Shown one piece after another: positions 26,491 through 35,617 of a stretch of 49,331 bases of DNA. Origin of the DNA: an uncultured Halomicronema sp. (GTDB lineage Bacteria; Cyanobacteriota; Cyanobacteriia; Phormidesmidales; Phormidesmidaceae); contig CALCCA010000208.1 of the NCBI GenBank assembly GCA_937899725.1, positions 1 to 49,331 of the forward strand, given 5' to 3'. How positions within the stretch are numbered: position 1 is the stretch's first letter; each line of letters starts with the position of its first letter. Made by a program: the position numbers and the translations under genes. Under the pieces are notes generated by a model. The model had not been told where the DNA came from and did no database searches. It saw nothing but the letters and a program-made list of their open reading frames with translations.

Positions 26491-26905
26491 CGTTCTCCGA
26501 AGATATCCACGACAATCTGGTCGTCACTGACCGGATTACTTGCCTAAAGGGTCAGTCTATAAGAACTTTGTCCCCCTGCTCGCAGCCAATCGGTGGGCTC
26601 GCCTCAATTAGTCGCAGCGTTAGACAACGCCAGGTCTTCACGGAAAATGAAATCGCGCTACCTTGGCATCAAGCAGTGCCCTATCCACACGCCGTCGTAA
26701 AAATAGCAGCGCAAGTCACTACATCGGCAGACGTTCAGGCGTACGGTGAATATCGTCAGCTCAATCCCCAGAACAGCCAGACAGATCCCCAGAAAACTTT
26801 ACAAAAGCTGAGAAGTGGGGCACGATTCCAATAAGAAATGTTGCAGCCTCCTGACTACGGCGGATTGAAAGCGACTGAAAAACGCAGTTTGAGGTTTATT
26901 CAGAC
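26491..26905. other. Divergent promoter region, cruF / F420 ligase-like gene
   Basis: These 415 nt have no supported gene; the 88-codon open frame at 26568-26834 has no SD, no family pattern and Gln-rich shadow-like composition. Divergent promoters for the ligase-like gene and the cruF-cruG operon are expected here. A SD-like GAGG sits at about 26890, before the cruF ATG. Confidence 0.4.
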
Positions 26906-27829
26906 ATGACTCGGTTGATGCGCATAGAAAAGTGGTGCCTTTGGGGCCACGTGCTCTCGATGGCCTTTGGGCTGGCAGGGCTGTTGTGGGTCATGCCCCA
27001 CCCTGAAATTTTGGCGTATTTGCCTGCGGGTTCCACGCTGTATCGCTGGAGTATGGCAGGCGGTGGCGTGATTTATATCGTCTTGGGCACGATCGCCGTG
27101 GCGCTCTACACTCGACGAGTTTATGGCTGGAAGACGCTGCTGTCGTTCTTGCTGCCGGCGATCGCCATCTCGCTATCGAGTGAATTGTCGGGCACCAGCA
27201 CCGGGTTTCCCTTTGGCGACTACAGCTACCTCAACGGCTTAGGCTATAAAATTGCGGGTCTCGTTCCTTTCACGATTCCCCTCTCTTGGTTTTATCTGGG
27301 CATTTCATCCTATCTGTTGGCGCGGGGTGGCCTGATGGCCATGCGCGCTTCGTGGTGGCGGCAGGTAACGGCGATCGCCGTCGGGGCTTTGCTCTTGATG
27401 TCGTGGGATTTTGTCTTAGACCCGGCCATGAGTCAGACAGCGATGCCCTTTTGGTACTGGCATCAGCCCGGCGCGTTCTTTGGCATGCCCTATGAAAACT
27501 TCGCCGGTTGGTTTTGCACGGGCGCTGTCTTTATGACGGTGGCGGCTGTGCTGTGGCGGCAGAATGAGCGCCTGATGGGATTGACGAAGCAGCAGCTCGT
27601 GTTGCCGTTGATTATGTATTTGACCAACTTTGCCTTCGCCATGTTCATGAGTCTGGGTGGTGGTATCTACGTACCCATTTTGTTAGGCCTAGTCATTGGG
27701 GTTCTGCCAGCGGTGGTCTGTTGGCTGTTGGCCCCTGATGAGCGGTCGGTGATCGATCTGACTGCTGAGCCGCAGCCTGATTTACCGGTGCTCGAAATGA
27801 CCGCGACACCGGCGACGGCCTCCAAGTAG
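26906..27829 (+). CDS. cruF: Gamma-carotene 1'-hydroxylase CruF
   Basis: A 307-aa integral membrane carotenoid hydratase (DUF422 family) with about eight hydrophobic segments. It adds water to the psi-end of gamma-carotene derivatives on the way to myxol glycosides (myxoxanthophyll). Family features seen: SSELSGTSTGFPFGDYSYLNGLGYKIAGLVPFTIPLSWF in the middle (conserved acidic/aromatic stretch), DFVLDPAMSQTAMPFWYW, and FFGMPYENFAGWFCTG. The C-terminal 35 residues are a variable acidic tail. It is followed 24 nt downstream by cruG, the same order as in Synechococcus PCC 7002. Confidence 0.9.
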   Translation: MTRLMRIEKWCLWGHVLSMAFGLAGLLWVMPHPEILAYLPAGSTLYRWSMAGGGVIYIVLGTIAVALYTRRVYGWKTLLSFLLPAIAISLSSELSGTSTGFPFGDYSYLNGLGYKIAGLVPFTIPLSWFYLGISSYLLARGGLMAMRASWWRQVTAIAVGALLLMSWDFVLDPAMSQTAMPFWYWHQPGAFFGMPYENFAGWFCTGAVFMTVAAVLWRQNERLMGLTKQQLVLPLIMYLTNFAFAMFMSLGGGIYVPILLGLVIGVLPAVVCWLLAPDERSVIDLTAEPQPDLPVLEMTATPATASK

Positions 27830-27853
27830 AAAGTTTTTCCAGAGTTCGTTTAC

Positions 27854-29071
27854 ATGTTCTTGATCGATTTGTCGGGGTGGCTGAGTAGTGCGATCGCGCT
27901 GCTCCTGCTGACGCTACAGCTCCCCGCCGTTATGGTGCTGTTGTCACGCCTGCTCAAAGGCCCAACGCGCCGCCCCCCGTTGCAGCCTCGCCCAGCCACC
28001 CCCGAACAGCGGGGGGCCGTGAGTGTAGTCGTGCCCACCTTGAATGAAGTGGCACGCCTCGGTCCTTGTCTGGAGGGGTTATCGCAGCAGACCGAGGAAG
28101 TGCGAGAAATCTTGATCGTTGATAGCCGTTCTCAAGATGGCACTCGCGATTTGGTCAAGGCCGCTCAAGCCCAGGAATCGCGCCTGCGCTTAATGACGGA
28201 TGAGCCGTTACCGCCCGCCTGGGTGGGTCGCCCTTGGGCGCTGCATCACGGCTATTTACACAGTTCTGCTGAGAGCGAGTGGATTTTAGGCCTCGACGCG
28301 GACACGCAGCCGCAACCTGGCTTAGTGCCCGCCCTGATGGCAGCGGCCGCTGCCGAAAATTATGATCTCGTCTCCCTGTCGCCCCGATTTATTTTGAAAA
28401 GTCCGGGGGAAATTTGGCTGCAGCCGGCCTTACTGATGACCCTGGTCTATCGCTTTGGCCCAACGGGCGCGTCTGAGAGTGGGGCCGAACGGGTGATGGC
28501 CAACGGCCAATGTTTTCTCTGCCGGCGGCAACTGCTTGATCGCCTGGGGGGGTACGCGGTAGCGCGACTGTCGTTTTGTGATGATGTGACGCTGGCCCGC
28601 CATGCCGCTCAAACTGGGGCTAAAGTCGGTTTTTGGGACGGCTCTCGACTCTTGAAAGTACGCATGTATGAAGGGCTGTCAGAAACTTGGCAGGAATGGG
28701 GGCGATCGCTGGATCTCAAGGATGCTTCTTCCACCGGTCAGATCTGGGGCGATCTGTGGTTTTTAACTTGCGTGCAGGCACTGCCCTGGCTAGCTCTGCC
28801 GATTTTGCTCGCGGGCTTAGCCGCCGACCAGCCCACCCTGCCCGTACAGCTGAGCCTAGGCCTCAATGTCAGTTTGATTGCCGCCCGCATCGCGCTGCAG
28901 TGGGCCATCTTGCCATCCTATGACCTGAGTCAGGCCAAACGTCGTTGGGTGTTTTGGCTATCGCCGCTGGCTGACCCCCTAGCGGTATGGCGGATTTGGC
29001 TGTCTTCGCTCCGCACCCCCAAGTCTTGGCGAGGCCGTCAGTATGACTTAGAGGGTGCAGTAGCGGAATGA
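27854..29071 (+). CDS. cruG: 2'-O-glycosyltransferase CruG
   Basis: A 405-aa family 2 glycosyltransferase that glycosylates the 2'-hydroxyl of myxol-type carotenoids. An N-terminal membrane helix (about 8-30) precedes the GT-A domain: VSVVVPTLNE (56-65), LIVDSRSQDGT (about 87-97), ILGLDADTQPQPG with the DxD motif, and the FCDDVTLARHA acceptor-side motif. Two or three C-terminal hydrophobic helices (about 295-375) anchor it. Adjacency to cruF strongly supports the call over a generic glycosyltransferase. Confidence 0.88.
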   Translation: MFLIDLSGWLSSAIALLLLTLQLPAVMVLLSRLLKGPTRRPPLQPRPATPEQRGAVSVVVPTLNEVARLGPCLEGLSQQTEEVREILIVDSRSQDGTRDLVKAAQAQESRLRLMTDEPLPPAWVGRPWALHHGYLHSSAESEWILGLDADTQPQPGLVPALMAAAAAENYDLVSLSPRFILKSPGEIWLQPALLMTLVYRFGPTGASESGAERVMANGQCFLCRRQLLDRLGGYAVARLSFCDDVTLARHAAQTGAKVGFWDGSRLLKVRMYEGLSETWQEWGRSLDLKDASSTGQIWGDLWFLTCVQALPWLALPILLAGLAADQPTLPVQLSLGLNVSLIAARIALQWAILPSYDLSQAKRRWVFWLSPLADPLAVWRIWLSSLRTPKSWRGRQYDLEGAVAE

Positions 29072-29373
29072 TCGCGGTATGTAGTTCCAAGTTTGGTAAT
29101 GCTGGCCCCAGTCAAGCGGTGGGAGCATCAGGAAAAGTGTAGAAAGTCGGGGGGCGATCGCCTTGATGCTTACCCACCTACCATCTCACCCGACAAATGC
29201 CACGCAGCCGAGGCCACCTCATCGCGCTCCGGTCATTCGGCCAAAAGTGTGTTGTGGGTCTGATAGCTTGATATCCTAATCGCACGGCTTCACCCCAGCA
29301 GCGGGAACCTTTGCCGCTAAACAGTCATCATCGGTTGTTGATGGCTGCATTCCTGAGCTAAGGACAACTCAAG
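29072..29373. other. Spacer between cruG and the ABC exporter
   Basis: 302 nt without a gene. I see no convincing hairpin terminator or promoter box, and one HIP1-like site near 29155. It separates the carotenoid operon from the exporter genes on the same strand. Confidence 0.4.
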
Positions 29374-30267
29374 ATGGCGGGTGTACCAAAGCCCCTAAAA
29401 ACATCTCTAAAATCCAGCGGCGTGGGGTTCCAACGTCAACTTGCCCGCTGGCAACAGCGCCTCCCCGTGGATGAAGCGCACTGGGCGCAACTCGCGTTGC
29501 TCAAAACCCTGGTGCAGCGACACCTGTCAGCTCGCTACAAAGGTTCAATCTTGGGCAACCTGTGGCCCCTGATGCACCAAATCGCCCTGCTGTTGATCTA
29601 CACCTACGTCTTTTCGATTGTGTTGGGCGTCAAGCTCAACCTCAACGGCTCGCCTACCGACAATTCTTTTACCTTTGGGCTCTGGCTGTTTGCCGGCTTG
29701 ATCCCCTGGCTCGCCTTTAACAACGGTTTGATGCAGGCATCCACAGCGGTCATTAGCCAGCCGAACTTAGTCAAAAAGGTGGTGTTTCCCCTTAATCTGC
29801 TGCCACTCGTACCCGTCCTCGCCAGCTTTTTAGAAAGCACCTTGGGCATGATGGTGCTGATGGTGTTTGTGGCCATTTTTCATCAGGCGGTGCATCCCAC
29901 ACTACTGCTGCTACCGTTGGTGTGGCTACCCCAACTGCTCTTGACAGCCGGATTAGGCTTTGGTGCTGCAGGGCTGACGGTCTTTATTCGCGACATTCCC
30001 CAAACGCTGACGGTAGGCTTGAATCTGTGGTTTTACGCCACGCCACTGATCTATCCCGTTACGATGATTCCGCAGCCGCTGCAAAGCTGGATTTTTTGGC
30101 TCAATCCCTTAGCCGCGATCGGGGAAATGTATCGCGACGTCATCTTAATTGGTGATGTCACCCACTGGGGCGAATGGGCTGTTGCCACGCTCATTTCTGC
30201 CGGCGTATTGATCGGTGGGGGCTGGTGCTATCACAAGTTGAAGCTGGCGTTTGCCGATGTGTTGTAA
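29374..30267 (+). CDS. ABC-2 type polysaccharide export permease (Wzm/KpsM-like)
   Basis: A 297-aa membrane protein with six predicted transmembrane helices. The N-terminal amphipathic segment RHLSARYKGSILGNLWPL is diagnostic of polysaccharide/teichoate ABC permeases, as is the C-terminal IYPVTMIP...WIFWLNPLAAIGEMYRDV stretch. It forms the channel that moves an undecaprenol-linked glycan or lipid-sugar to the outer face of the cytoplasmic membrane. The partner ATPase is encoded 150 nt downstream. Confidence 0.9.
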   Translation: MAGVPKPLKTSLKSSGVGFQRQLARWQQRLPVDEAHWAQLALLKTLVQRHLSARYKGSILGNLWPLMHQIALLLIYTYVFSIVLGVKLNLNGSPTDNSFTFGLWLFAGLIPWLAFNNGLMQASTAVISQPNLVKKVVFPLNLLPLVPVLASFLESTLGMMVLMVFVAIFHQAVHPTLLLLPLVWLPQLLLTAGLGFGAAGLTVFIRDIPQTLTVGLNLWFYATPLIYPVTMIPQPLQSWIFWLNPLAAIGEMYRDVILIGDVTHWGEWAVATLISAGVLIGGGWCYHKLKLAFADVL

Positions 30268-30417
30268 GTTTGATACCCCATCTTCTCCGGAAGCTCAATT
30301 GGCCACTGCGCGATCGCGCTCCGATCGCGAAATGCCGTCACGCTGCCCTGAATCAACCCACATCACGAGCCGGAAGCTGCTGACTTGCTATCCCGGCCCT
30401 GGCTGGAGTCATCTTTG

Positions 30418-31791
30418 ATGTCTAACGAACCGGCCATCTCACTCAGCCAGATTTCTAAGGTCTACAAGCGTTACCATCGTCCGGTCGATCGCCTACGAGA
30501 AGTTTTGCTGCCAGGCAAACCCCGAGCCGAAGAGTTTTGGGCCCTGCGCAACATTAATTTAGAGATTCCTCAAGGTGACACCGTCGGCATTGTGGGCCGC
30601 AACGGCTCAGGCAAAAGTACGCTGCTGCAGATTATTGCTGGTACCTTGCAGGCGACCTCGGGTCAGCTACAGGTGCACGGTCGCGTGTCCGCTCTGCTGG
30701 AGTTGGGAAGCGGCTTTAATCCGGAATTTACGGGACGACAAAACACCTTTTTTAACGGCCGGATTTTGGGCCTCTCGCAAGCCGAAATTGCGGCCAAGTT
30801 TGATGACATCGCGGCGTTTGCCGACATCGGCAGCTTTATGGATCAGCCGGTGCGCACTTACTCTAGCGGCATGTTTGTGCGGCTGGCGTTTGCCGTCGCA
30901 ATCAATGCTGAGCCCGACATTCTCATTGTGGATGAGGCCCTCTCAGTCGGTGATGAAGCTTTCCAGCGTAAGTGCTTTGCCCGCATCTACGAAATGCAGG
31001 CCAAAGGCGCGACCGTGCTCTTTGTCTCTCATTCCGCTGGCTCCATTGTCGAACTGTGCGACCATGCCGTTTTAATTGATGCCGGCGAAGTAGTTTTGAA
31101 GGGCCTGCCGAAAACCGTGATCGCCAACTATCAAAAGTTTATTTATGCCCCGGCGGATCAGCGCGATGAGTTGCGCCGTGCCTTTCAGGCCGAGCCCGAA
31201 AACTCCTCTGCTCTGGCCTCAGGGCGGGTCGCTGAAGCGGCGATCGCCGCCACTGCCCACCGTCCGGAAGTAGTCGCCACCTCGGAAGCTCCGCGATCGC
31301 TCTACGACCCCTACCTGCTACCGCAACACAGCGTGCAATATCAGTCGCGCGGTGCCCGCATTAAAAGCCCTGAAATTAGAACCGTTGACGGTCAGCCCGC
31401 CAATCTTTTATTGCGCCACGAAACCTACATCTACAGCTATAAGGCCTATTTTGTAGACGCCGCCTGGCAAGTACAGTTTGGCATGATGATCAAAACGCTC
31501 ACGGGCTTTGAGCTGGGAGGGGCCGTTTCCCATGGGCAGCGGCAGCGGCTTGACCACGTTGGGGCAGGCAGTTTAATCGATGTTGAGTTTGAATTTTCCT
31601 GTGCTCTGCTGCCGGGCACGTACTTTCTGAATGCGGGGGTCAGAGGTGATGTCAATGGCGAAGATGTATATTTGGACAGGGCGATCGACGCCGTAATGTT
31701 TAAGGTGCAGCCCGAGGTGGGGTTAAAGGCAACCGGAACGGTAGACTTTCAAGCTGTCGCCCGAGTGGTGACCACTTCAGCGGTAGTTTGA
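30418..31791 (+). CDS. ABC transporter ATP-binding protein, Wzt-like with C-terminal glycan-binding domain
   Basis: A 457-aa ATPase. Walker A is GRNGSGKST (60-68), the signature is YSSGM (148-152), Walker B is DILIVDEALSVGDE (167-180) and the switch His is 205. The N-terminal 45 residues include KVYKRYHRPVDRLREVLLPG, typical of the polysaccharide export subfamily. After a linker (about 245-310) a Wzt-C-type beta-sandwich (about 315-455) would recognise the modified end of the exported glycan. The ATG at 30418 has GGAG at 30405-30408; the upstream TTG at 30385 is unlikely. Confidence 0.9.
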   Translation: MSNEPAISLSQISKVYKRYHRPVDRLREVLLPGKPRAEEFWALRNINLEIPQGDTVGIVGRNGSGKSTLLQIIAGTLQATSGQLQVHGRVSALLELGSGFNPEFTGRQNTFFNGRILGLSQAEIAAKFDDIAAFADIGSFMDQPVRTYSSGMFVRLAFAVAINAEPDILIVDEALSVGDEAFQRKCFARIYEMQAKGATVLFVSHSAGSIVELCDHAVLIDAGEVVLKGLPKTVIANYQKFIYAPADQRDELRRAFQAEPENSSALASGRVAEAAIAATAHRPEVVATSEAPRSLYDPYLLPQHSVQYQSRGARIKSPEIRTVDGQPANLLLRHETYIYSYKAYFVDAAWQVQFGMMIKTLTGFELGGAVSHGQRQRLDHVGAGSLIDVEFEFSCALLPGTYFLNAGVRGDVNGEDVYLDRAIDAVMFKVQPEVGLKATGTVDFQAVARVVTTSAVV

Positions 31792-31829
31792 GCGATTGTT
31801 AACCCCGACTAATCAATACTTTTTGAGTC

Positions 31830-32912
31830 ATGCGGCAGCCAGATAAGACGAACCATCAGCCAGTCATCATCGCTGGGATGCATCGTTCGGGCACGTCATT
31901 GACAGCGGCAATTCTCGAAAAAGCCGGTGTCAACGTGGGTAATGAGCTGTTGGAGGCGAACACAGGCAATCCCCAAGGCTATTTTGAAGACAAAGATTTC
32001 TTGTCGTTGCATCAAGAAATTCTCATTTCTCAAGGCCTGAGCGCTGAAGGGTGGACAACTCTGGGTAGGGTTGACGTTCCCCAACAGTTTTGGGCTCAAG
32101 CAATGGCGCTGTGCGATCGCCGCACCCACCAGCTCGGCCTTTGGGGCTGGAAAGAGCCCAGAACCACCTTATTTTTAGAGTTTTGGGCCGGTTTGCTGCC
32201 GGATGCCCAGTTTATCTTTCCTTATCGGGTGCCTTGGGAAGTGATTGATTCACTCTTTGTCAGAGGCGATCCGGCTTTCCACCGCCATCCCAACTTTGCT
32301 GCCGAGGTGTGGATCGCTTATAACCAAGCCGTTCTGGACTTTTGCCAGCGTCATCCCAGCCAAACATTTTTGTTTAACTGCGATGTGTTGAAAACCGACG
32401 AAAATCAGTTTGTTAACGGCATTGCCGAAAAGCTGGAGCTATCGCTGTCGGCCCCAACCGAAACCCTCTTCCAAGCCGATGTCATGCATGCCCAAGTCAG
32501 TGACACCCACCGACCGGCGTTGCTCGCGAGCCATTGTCCTCAAGCCTTAGAGGTTTATCAAGCTTTAGAGGCCCAGGCTGAGCTACCGTCGCAGTCGCCG
32601 CCGCTCGATATCGCTGCCCTCACTGCCGCTGCAGATCATCCCGACTGGGTGCTGCAAGATTGGTTCACAGCGAGCCGCGCACAAGGCATCGCCGCCAAGA
32701 TGGCACCCATGCAGGTGGAGCTACAAAAAATTCACGCGGAACTCCATAAAACTCAAATAGAGCTACAGCAGACCCAGGCACAGTTGATGGAGGCCCAAGC
32801 TCAAGCCGATCATTGGCAAACCATCACACAAGCCATGGAAGCGAATCGGTTGTGGCAGTTACGCAATGCTTGGGTGGGCCTCAAGGGTGCGTTGGGGTTG
32901 CGTAAAGAATAA
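31830..32912 (+). CDS. Sulfotransferase family protein with C-terminal coiled coil
   Basis: A 360-aa enzyme with the 5'-phosphosulfate-binding loop GMHRSGTSL at 16-24, then EANTGNPQGYFED and a WGWKEPRTTLFL segment matching the bacterial Sulfotransfer fold. It would transfer sulfate from PAPS to a sugar or lipid. Residues about 285-335 form a Gln-rich coiled coil (repeated LQ/LH.TQ.EL pattern), often seen in glycan-assembly sulfotransferases. It is 38 nt after the Wzt-like ATPase, so sulfation of the exported polymer is the obvious inference. Confidence 0.85.
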   Translation: MRQPDKTNHQPVIIAGMHRSGTSLTAAILEKAGVNVGNELLEANTGNPQGYFEDKDFLSLHQEILISQGLSAEGWTTLGRVDVPQQFWAQAMALCDRRTHQLGLWGWKEPRTTLFLEFWAGLLPDAQFIFPYRVPWEVIDSLFVRGDPAFHRHPNFAAEVWIAYNQAVLDFCQRHPSQTFLFNCDVLKTDENQFVNGIAEKLELSLSAPTETLFQADVMHAQVSDTHRPALLASHCPQALEVYQALEAQAELPSQSPPLDIAALTAAADHPDWVLQDWFTASRAQGIAAKMAPMQVELQKIHAELHKTQIELQQTQAQLMEAQAQADHWQTITQAMEANRLWQLRNAWVGLKGALGLRKE

Positions 32913-32946
32913 TCCCTGATTGTCTTCTGCCAACCCTGCAATCGCC

Positions 32947-35265
32947 CTACGCCAATGGCCGGGACGCCTGTTTGAGCGCTTTGACCTGTTGCCCTAAGCG
33001 ATCAGCATCAGCCGGTCGATTGCCATAGCGCCACTGCATGTAGGCTTGCACGATGGTCATCACCTGGTCGGCCTGCGGAAACTGATGGTGGCGGCGGAGC
33101 GCGATCGCATATTCCAGCGGCGTTTGGGTCGGTTGTTTGGGATAGCCTTGCGCGGCCAAGTTTGCCAACATTTGTTGATAAATTCGTTCGATCGCGGGCA
33201 ATCGCTGCCAGTGCCACCGTTGCCGCCAACGTCGCCCACCCTGCAGCACTAACCACAGCGCAAAAGCTAATCCCGTTAAAGCGAGGAGCGCCGCTAAAAA
33301 GCCAACAATGCCCTGAGTGAAAAACTTCACCAGTCGCGCCACCACACCAATCGCGGCCGCAAACACCCCAGAAAGCCAGCCCGAGACTGGTGACGGTAAC
33401 CAGCCCGCCGCCCAGTTCCAGAACTGGCGCAGCACGGTAAAGGTTTGACTGTCTTTAATGGAGGGCGGAATCAGCTCATGCCCTGGAATGGGGTCAAAGG
33501 GAAACCACCCATAGCCGGGGAAAAACACCTCAGTCATGGCGTAGGCGTCAGTGTTGCTCACCACGTAGTACCCCGTGAAGGGGTTAAAGCGACCAGGCGC
33601 GAATCCTGTGACTAAGCGAGCGGGAATGCCGATGCTTCTGAGCATCACCGTCAACGTGGTCGAAAAATGATCGGGATAGCCGCCTTCATAGGTAAACAGA
33701 AACGTTTCTACCAAGTCTTCAGCATCAGCAAAAAAGGGCAGGTCAGCTTGTATGGTGTAGTTCTGCTTCAGGCTCTGGGCTAAATACAGCGTCTGCTCGT
33801 AGGGATTTGTCAACGGTTGAGGCGACTGAGCGAGCAGCGCCTCAGTCTGCTGCCGCACCCGATCGCGAATCGCCTCTGGTACCTGCAGATAGATGCTTTG
33901 AATGTCGGTAGCGTAGCTCGTGCTAGCAGTGCCCAGCGGCGTGCGATCGCGATAGGGCACGTCTGAAATAATGCTGTAGGTGACGCCAGGAGAGAGGGGA
34001 ATGGGTGCTCGTAGAGAGCCCTCGGCATCGATCGCCACTTGCTGAGTCGGAAAATATAGTTGCTCAGCCTGATAAAGGGCTGGGATCAGGTTGGGTAGAT
34101 TGCTGACAATGGTGTAAGTCTGCACCACTTCGCGATCTCGACCTTCAGTATTATGTCGGCCAGTTTTGAAGGCGGCAGGTGGCAAATAGTTGCGCAAAGA
34201 ATAGGCCGAGCGCTCAAAAATCTCAACTTCATCCTCGCGGGAGATTTCCCAGCCTTGACCGGTGTAGTAATCAAAGGCCAACATTCGCCAAAAGCCAGGA
34301 GACTGCGATCGCACACGCATGACCACTTGGGGCTCCATCGTGCCGCGCAGATTTTGGTTCATCCGCTGGTTAAAGCCGTAATACCTTTCGGGGTCGACTT
34401 CGCCGGGGCCGTCAGTCGGGCTGCCTTGAATCTGGGTGCTGTCACCCGCCGCATTTTCGGGATCTTCAGTCAGGGCGTTGCCACCAGCGTAACCGGAATT
34501 GAGAATCTGATCGCCCGAAAATTCCCCCTGAAAATCAATCGTCGTACTCATGGGAAAGCTGCGGATTTGATATCCCGGCAGGCGCGGTAGGGCCGCGAAA
34601 ATCGTCAACCCGATCCCCATTACCAGCGCCAGTAACCAGGCCAGGCGCTTGAGTTGAGGTGCCGATCGCAGCCCTGCCGCCGCCGTGGGAGCCCGTAACC
34701 CCAAGCGCGATTGATAATCGAGCATCAGCACAGGCAGGGCGATCGCCAAAAACAAAATGAGCAGTGGTGCAAAGGTCAACGACTGACTCACCGTCGCGGC
34801 CACGCCCAATAAAATCAGGCCAATCACGATGGAATAGCCTAAGTCTTTGCGGCGCGGCATATCAAAGCTGTGCAACACCTGCAGGTGAATCAGCAATTCC
34901 GCTAAACGAATGCGCGTATCGGTGCTGCCCCCCACTAGACCGACCAAAAAAACGCCCAGGGCAGTCAACATGCCAAAGGCAATCAAAAACTTAGCGGCCA
35001 CATTCCGGCGGAGACGCGATTTCCAGCTCCAATAGCCGCCGATCGCGCTGAGGGGAAGGGCGAACAAATTCAGGTAGGAAGCCTCGGTGACACCCATCGC
35101 GGCGACAGAAACAGACGCAATTCCAACGCTCACCAATAGCTGCACCAATCCCCGCAGCAATACTGAATCTTCCACTTCTGGCGAGGTCGTCTGCCAGCGA
35201 TCGCGAACGGTTTGCCAACGGCGGCGAAAAGCACCTAGACGGGACGGCGGTGAACTAGCAGACAC
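32947..35265 (-). CDS. TgpA-like transglutaminase-domain membrane protein, catalytic residues apparently lost
   Basis: A 772-aa protein with about six to seven N-terminal transmembrane helices (about 38-230, DUF3488-like). An extracytoplasmic region (about 235-600) contains a transglutaminase-like core, a further membrane helix lies at about 650-675, and the C-terminal DUF4129-like tail includes TPLEYAIALRRH. The core keeps the fold motifs MLRSIGIPARLVTGFAPG and GWFPFDPIPGHEL. The catalytic Cys expected in GxCxxFA is Pro531 (GYPDHFS) and the catalytic His of HAW is Tyr575 (DAYAMTEV); Asp591 is kept. It is probably a pseudoenzyme in envelope biology. Confidence 0.82.
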   Translation of the reverse strand: MSASSPPSRLGAFRRRWQTVRDRWQTTSPEVEDSVLLRGLVQLLVSVGIASVSVAAMGVTEASYLNLFALPLSAIGGYWSWKSRLRRNVAAKFLIAFGMLTALGVFLVGLVGGSTDTRIRLAELLIHLQVLHSFDMPRRKDLGYSIVIGLILLGVAATVSQSLTFAPLLILFLAIALPVLMLDYQSRLGLRAPTAAAGLRSAPQLKRLAWLLALVMGIGLTIFAALPRLPGYQIRSFPMSTTIDFQGEFSGDQILNSGYAGGNALTEDPENAAGDSTQIQGSPTDGPGEVDPERYYGFNQRMNQNLRGTMEPQVVMRVRSQSPGFWRMLAFDYYTGQGWEISREDEVEIFERSAYSLRNYLPPAAFKTGRHNTEGRDREVVQTYTIVSNLPNLIPALYQAEQLYFPTQQVAIDAEGSLRAPIPLSPGVTYSIISDVPYRDRTPLGTASTSYATDIQSIYLQVPEAIRDRVRQQTEALLAQSPQPLTNPYEQTLYLAQSLKQNYTIQADLPFFADAEDLVETFLFTYEGGYPDHFSTTLTVMLRSIGIPARLVTGFAPGRFNPFTGYYVVSNTDAYAMTEVFFPGYGWFPFDPIPGHELIPPSIKDSQTFTVLRQFWNWAAGWLPSPVSGWLSGVFAAAIGVVARLVKFFTQGIVGFLAALLALTGLAFALWLVLQGGRRWRQRWHWQRLPAIERIYQQMLANLAAQGYPKQPTQTPLEYAIALRRHHQFPQADQVMTIVQAYMQWRYGNRPADADRLGQQVKALKQASRPLA

Positions 35266-35617
35266 AGAACCACTCCGGTGAAGAGCACCCGGCAGGAAGC
35301 CGGGCCAAGACTGTTCCTATTATGGCGGCTGCATTTAATGACTGAGTCCTTTTTGGCTCAGACGACTAGCTGTGGGGACTTATACCAATTCTCTGAAACT
35401 GGGCTACAGATCTTCCTTTCGACGCCGCTCAAGGAACGTCGGCTGAGCGGAGTCGTTCGCATCGCGTCTCCCCGAGGGAGAAAGCCGACTTGTCTGTGTA
35501 GGTGTAATTCGTAGAACTGGTATTACCTGTGATGAGGACAACCAACCCGACCCGCGAGAGAACCCGTCAGGGCGAGCAGATTTTCCCCGGTGGAGCAGCC
35601 GTTGGTCAGGGACCGAT
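35266..35617. other. Spacer containing a MITE-like repeat
   Basis: 352 nt between the TgpA-like gene and the GDYXXLXY gene, both minus. Most of it is occupied by the palindromic element at 35381-35524; no gene is supported. Confidence 0.6.
35381..35524. repeat. MITE-like palindromic element, about 144 bp
   Basis: Terminal inverted repeats TATACCAATTCT (35381-35392) and AGAACTGGTATT (35513-35524) match at 10 of 12 positions. Inside, CGACGCCGCTCA (35420-35431) and TGAGCGGAGTCG (35444-35455) form a second inverted repeat with one mismatch. The inner motif recurs at 49129-49179, so this is a dispersed family. There is no coding sequence, consistent with a non-autonomous element. Confidence 0.7.

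Noticed and set aside
26568-26834. 88-codon frame in the cruF divergent region
   Set aside because: No SD or family pattern; lies where divergent promoters are expected.
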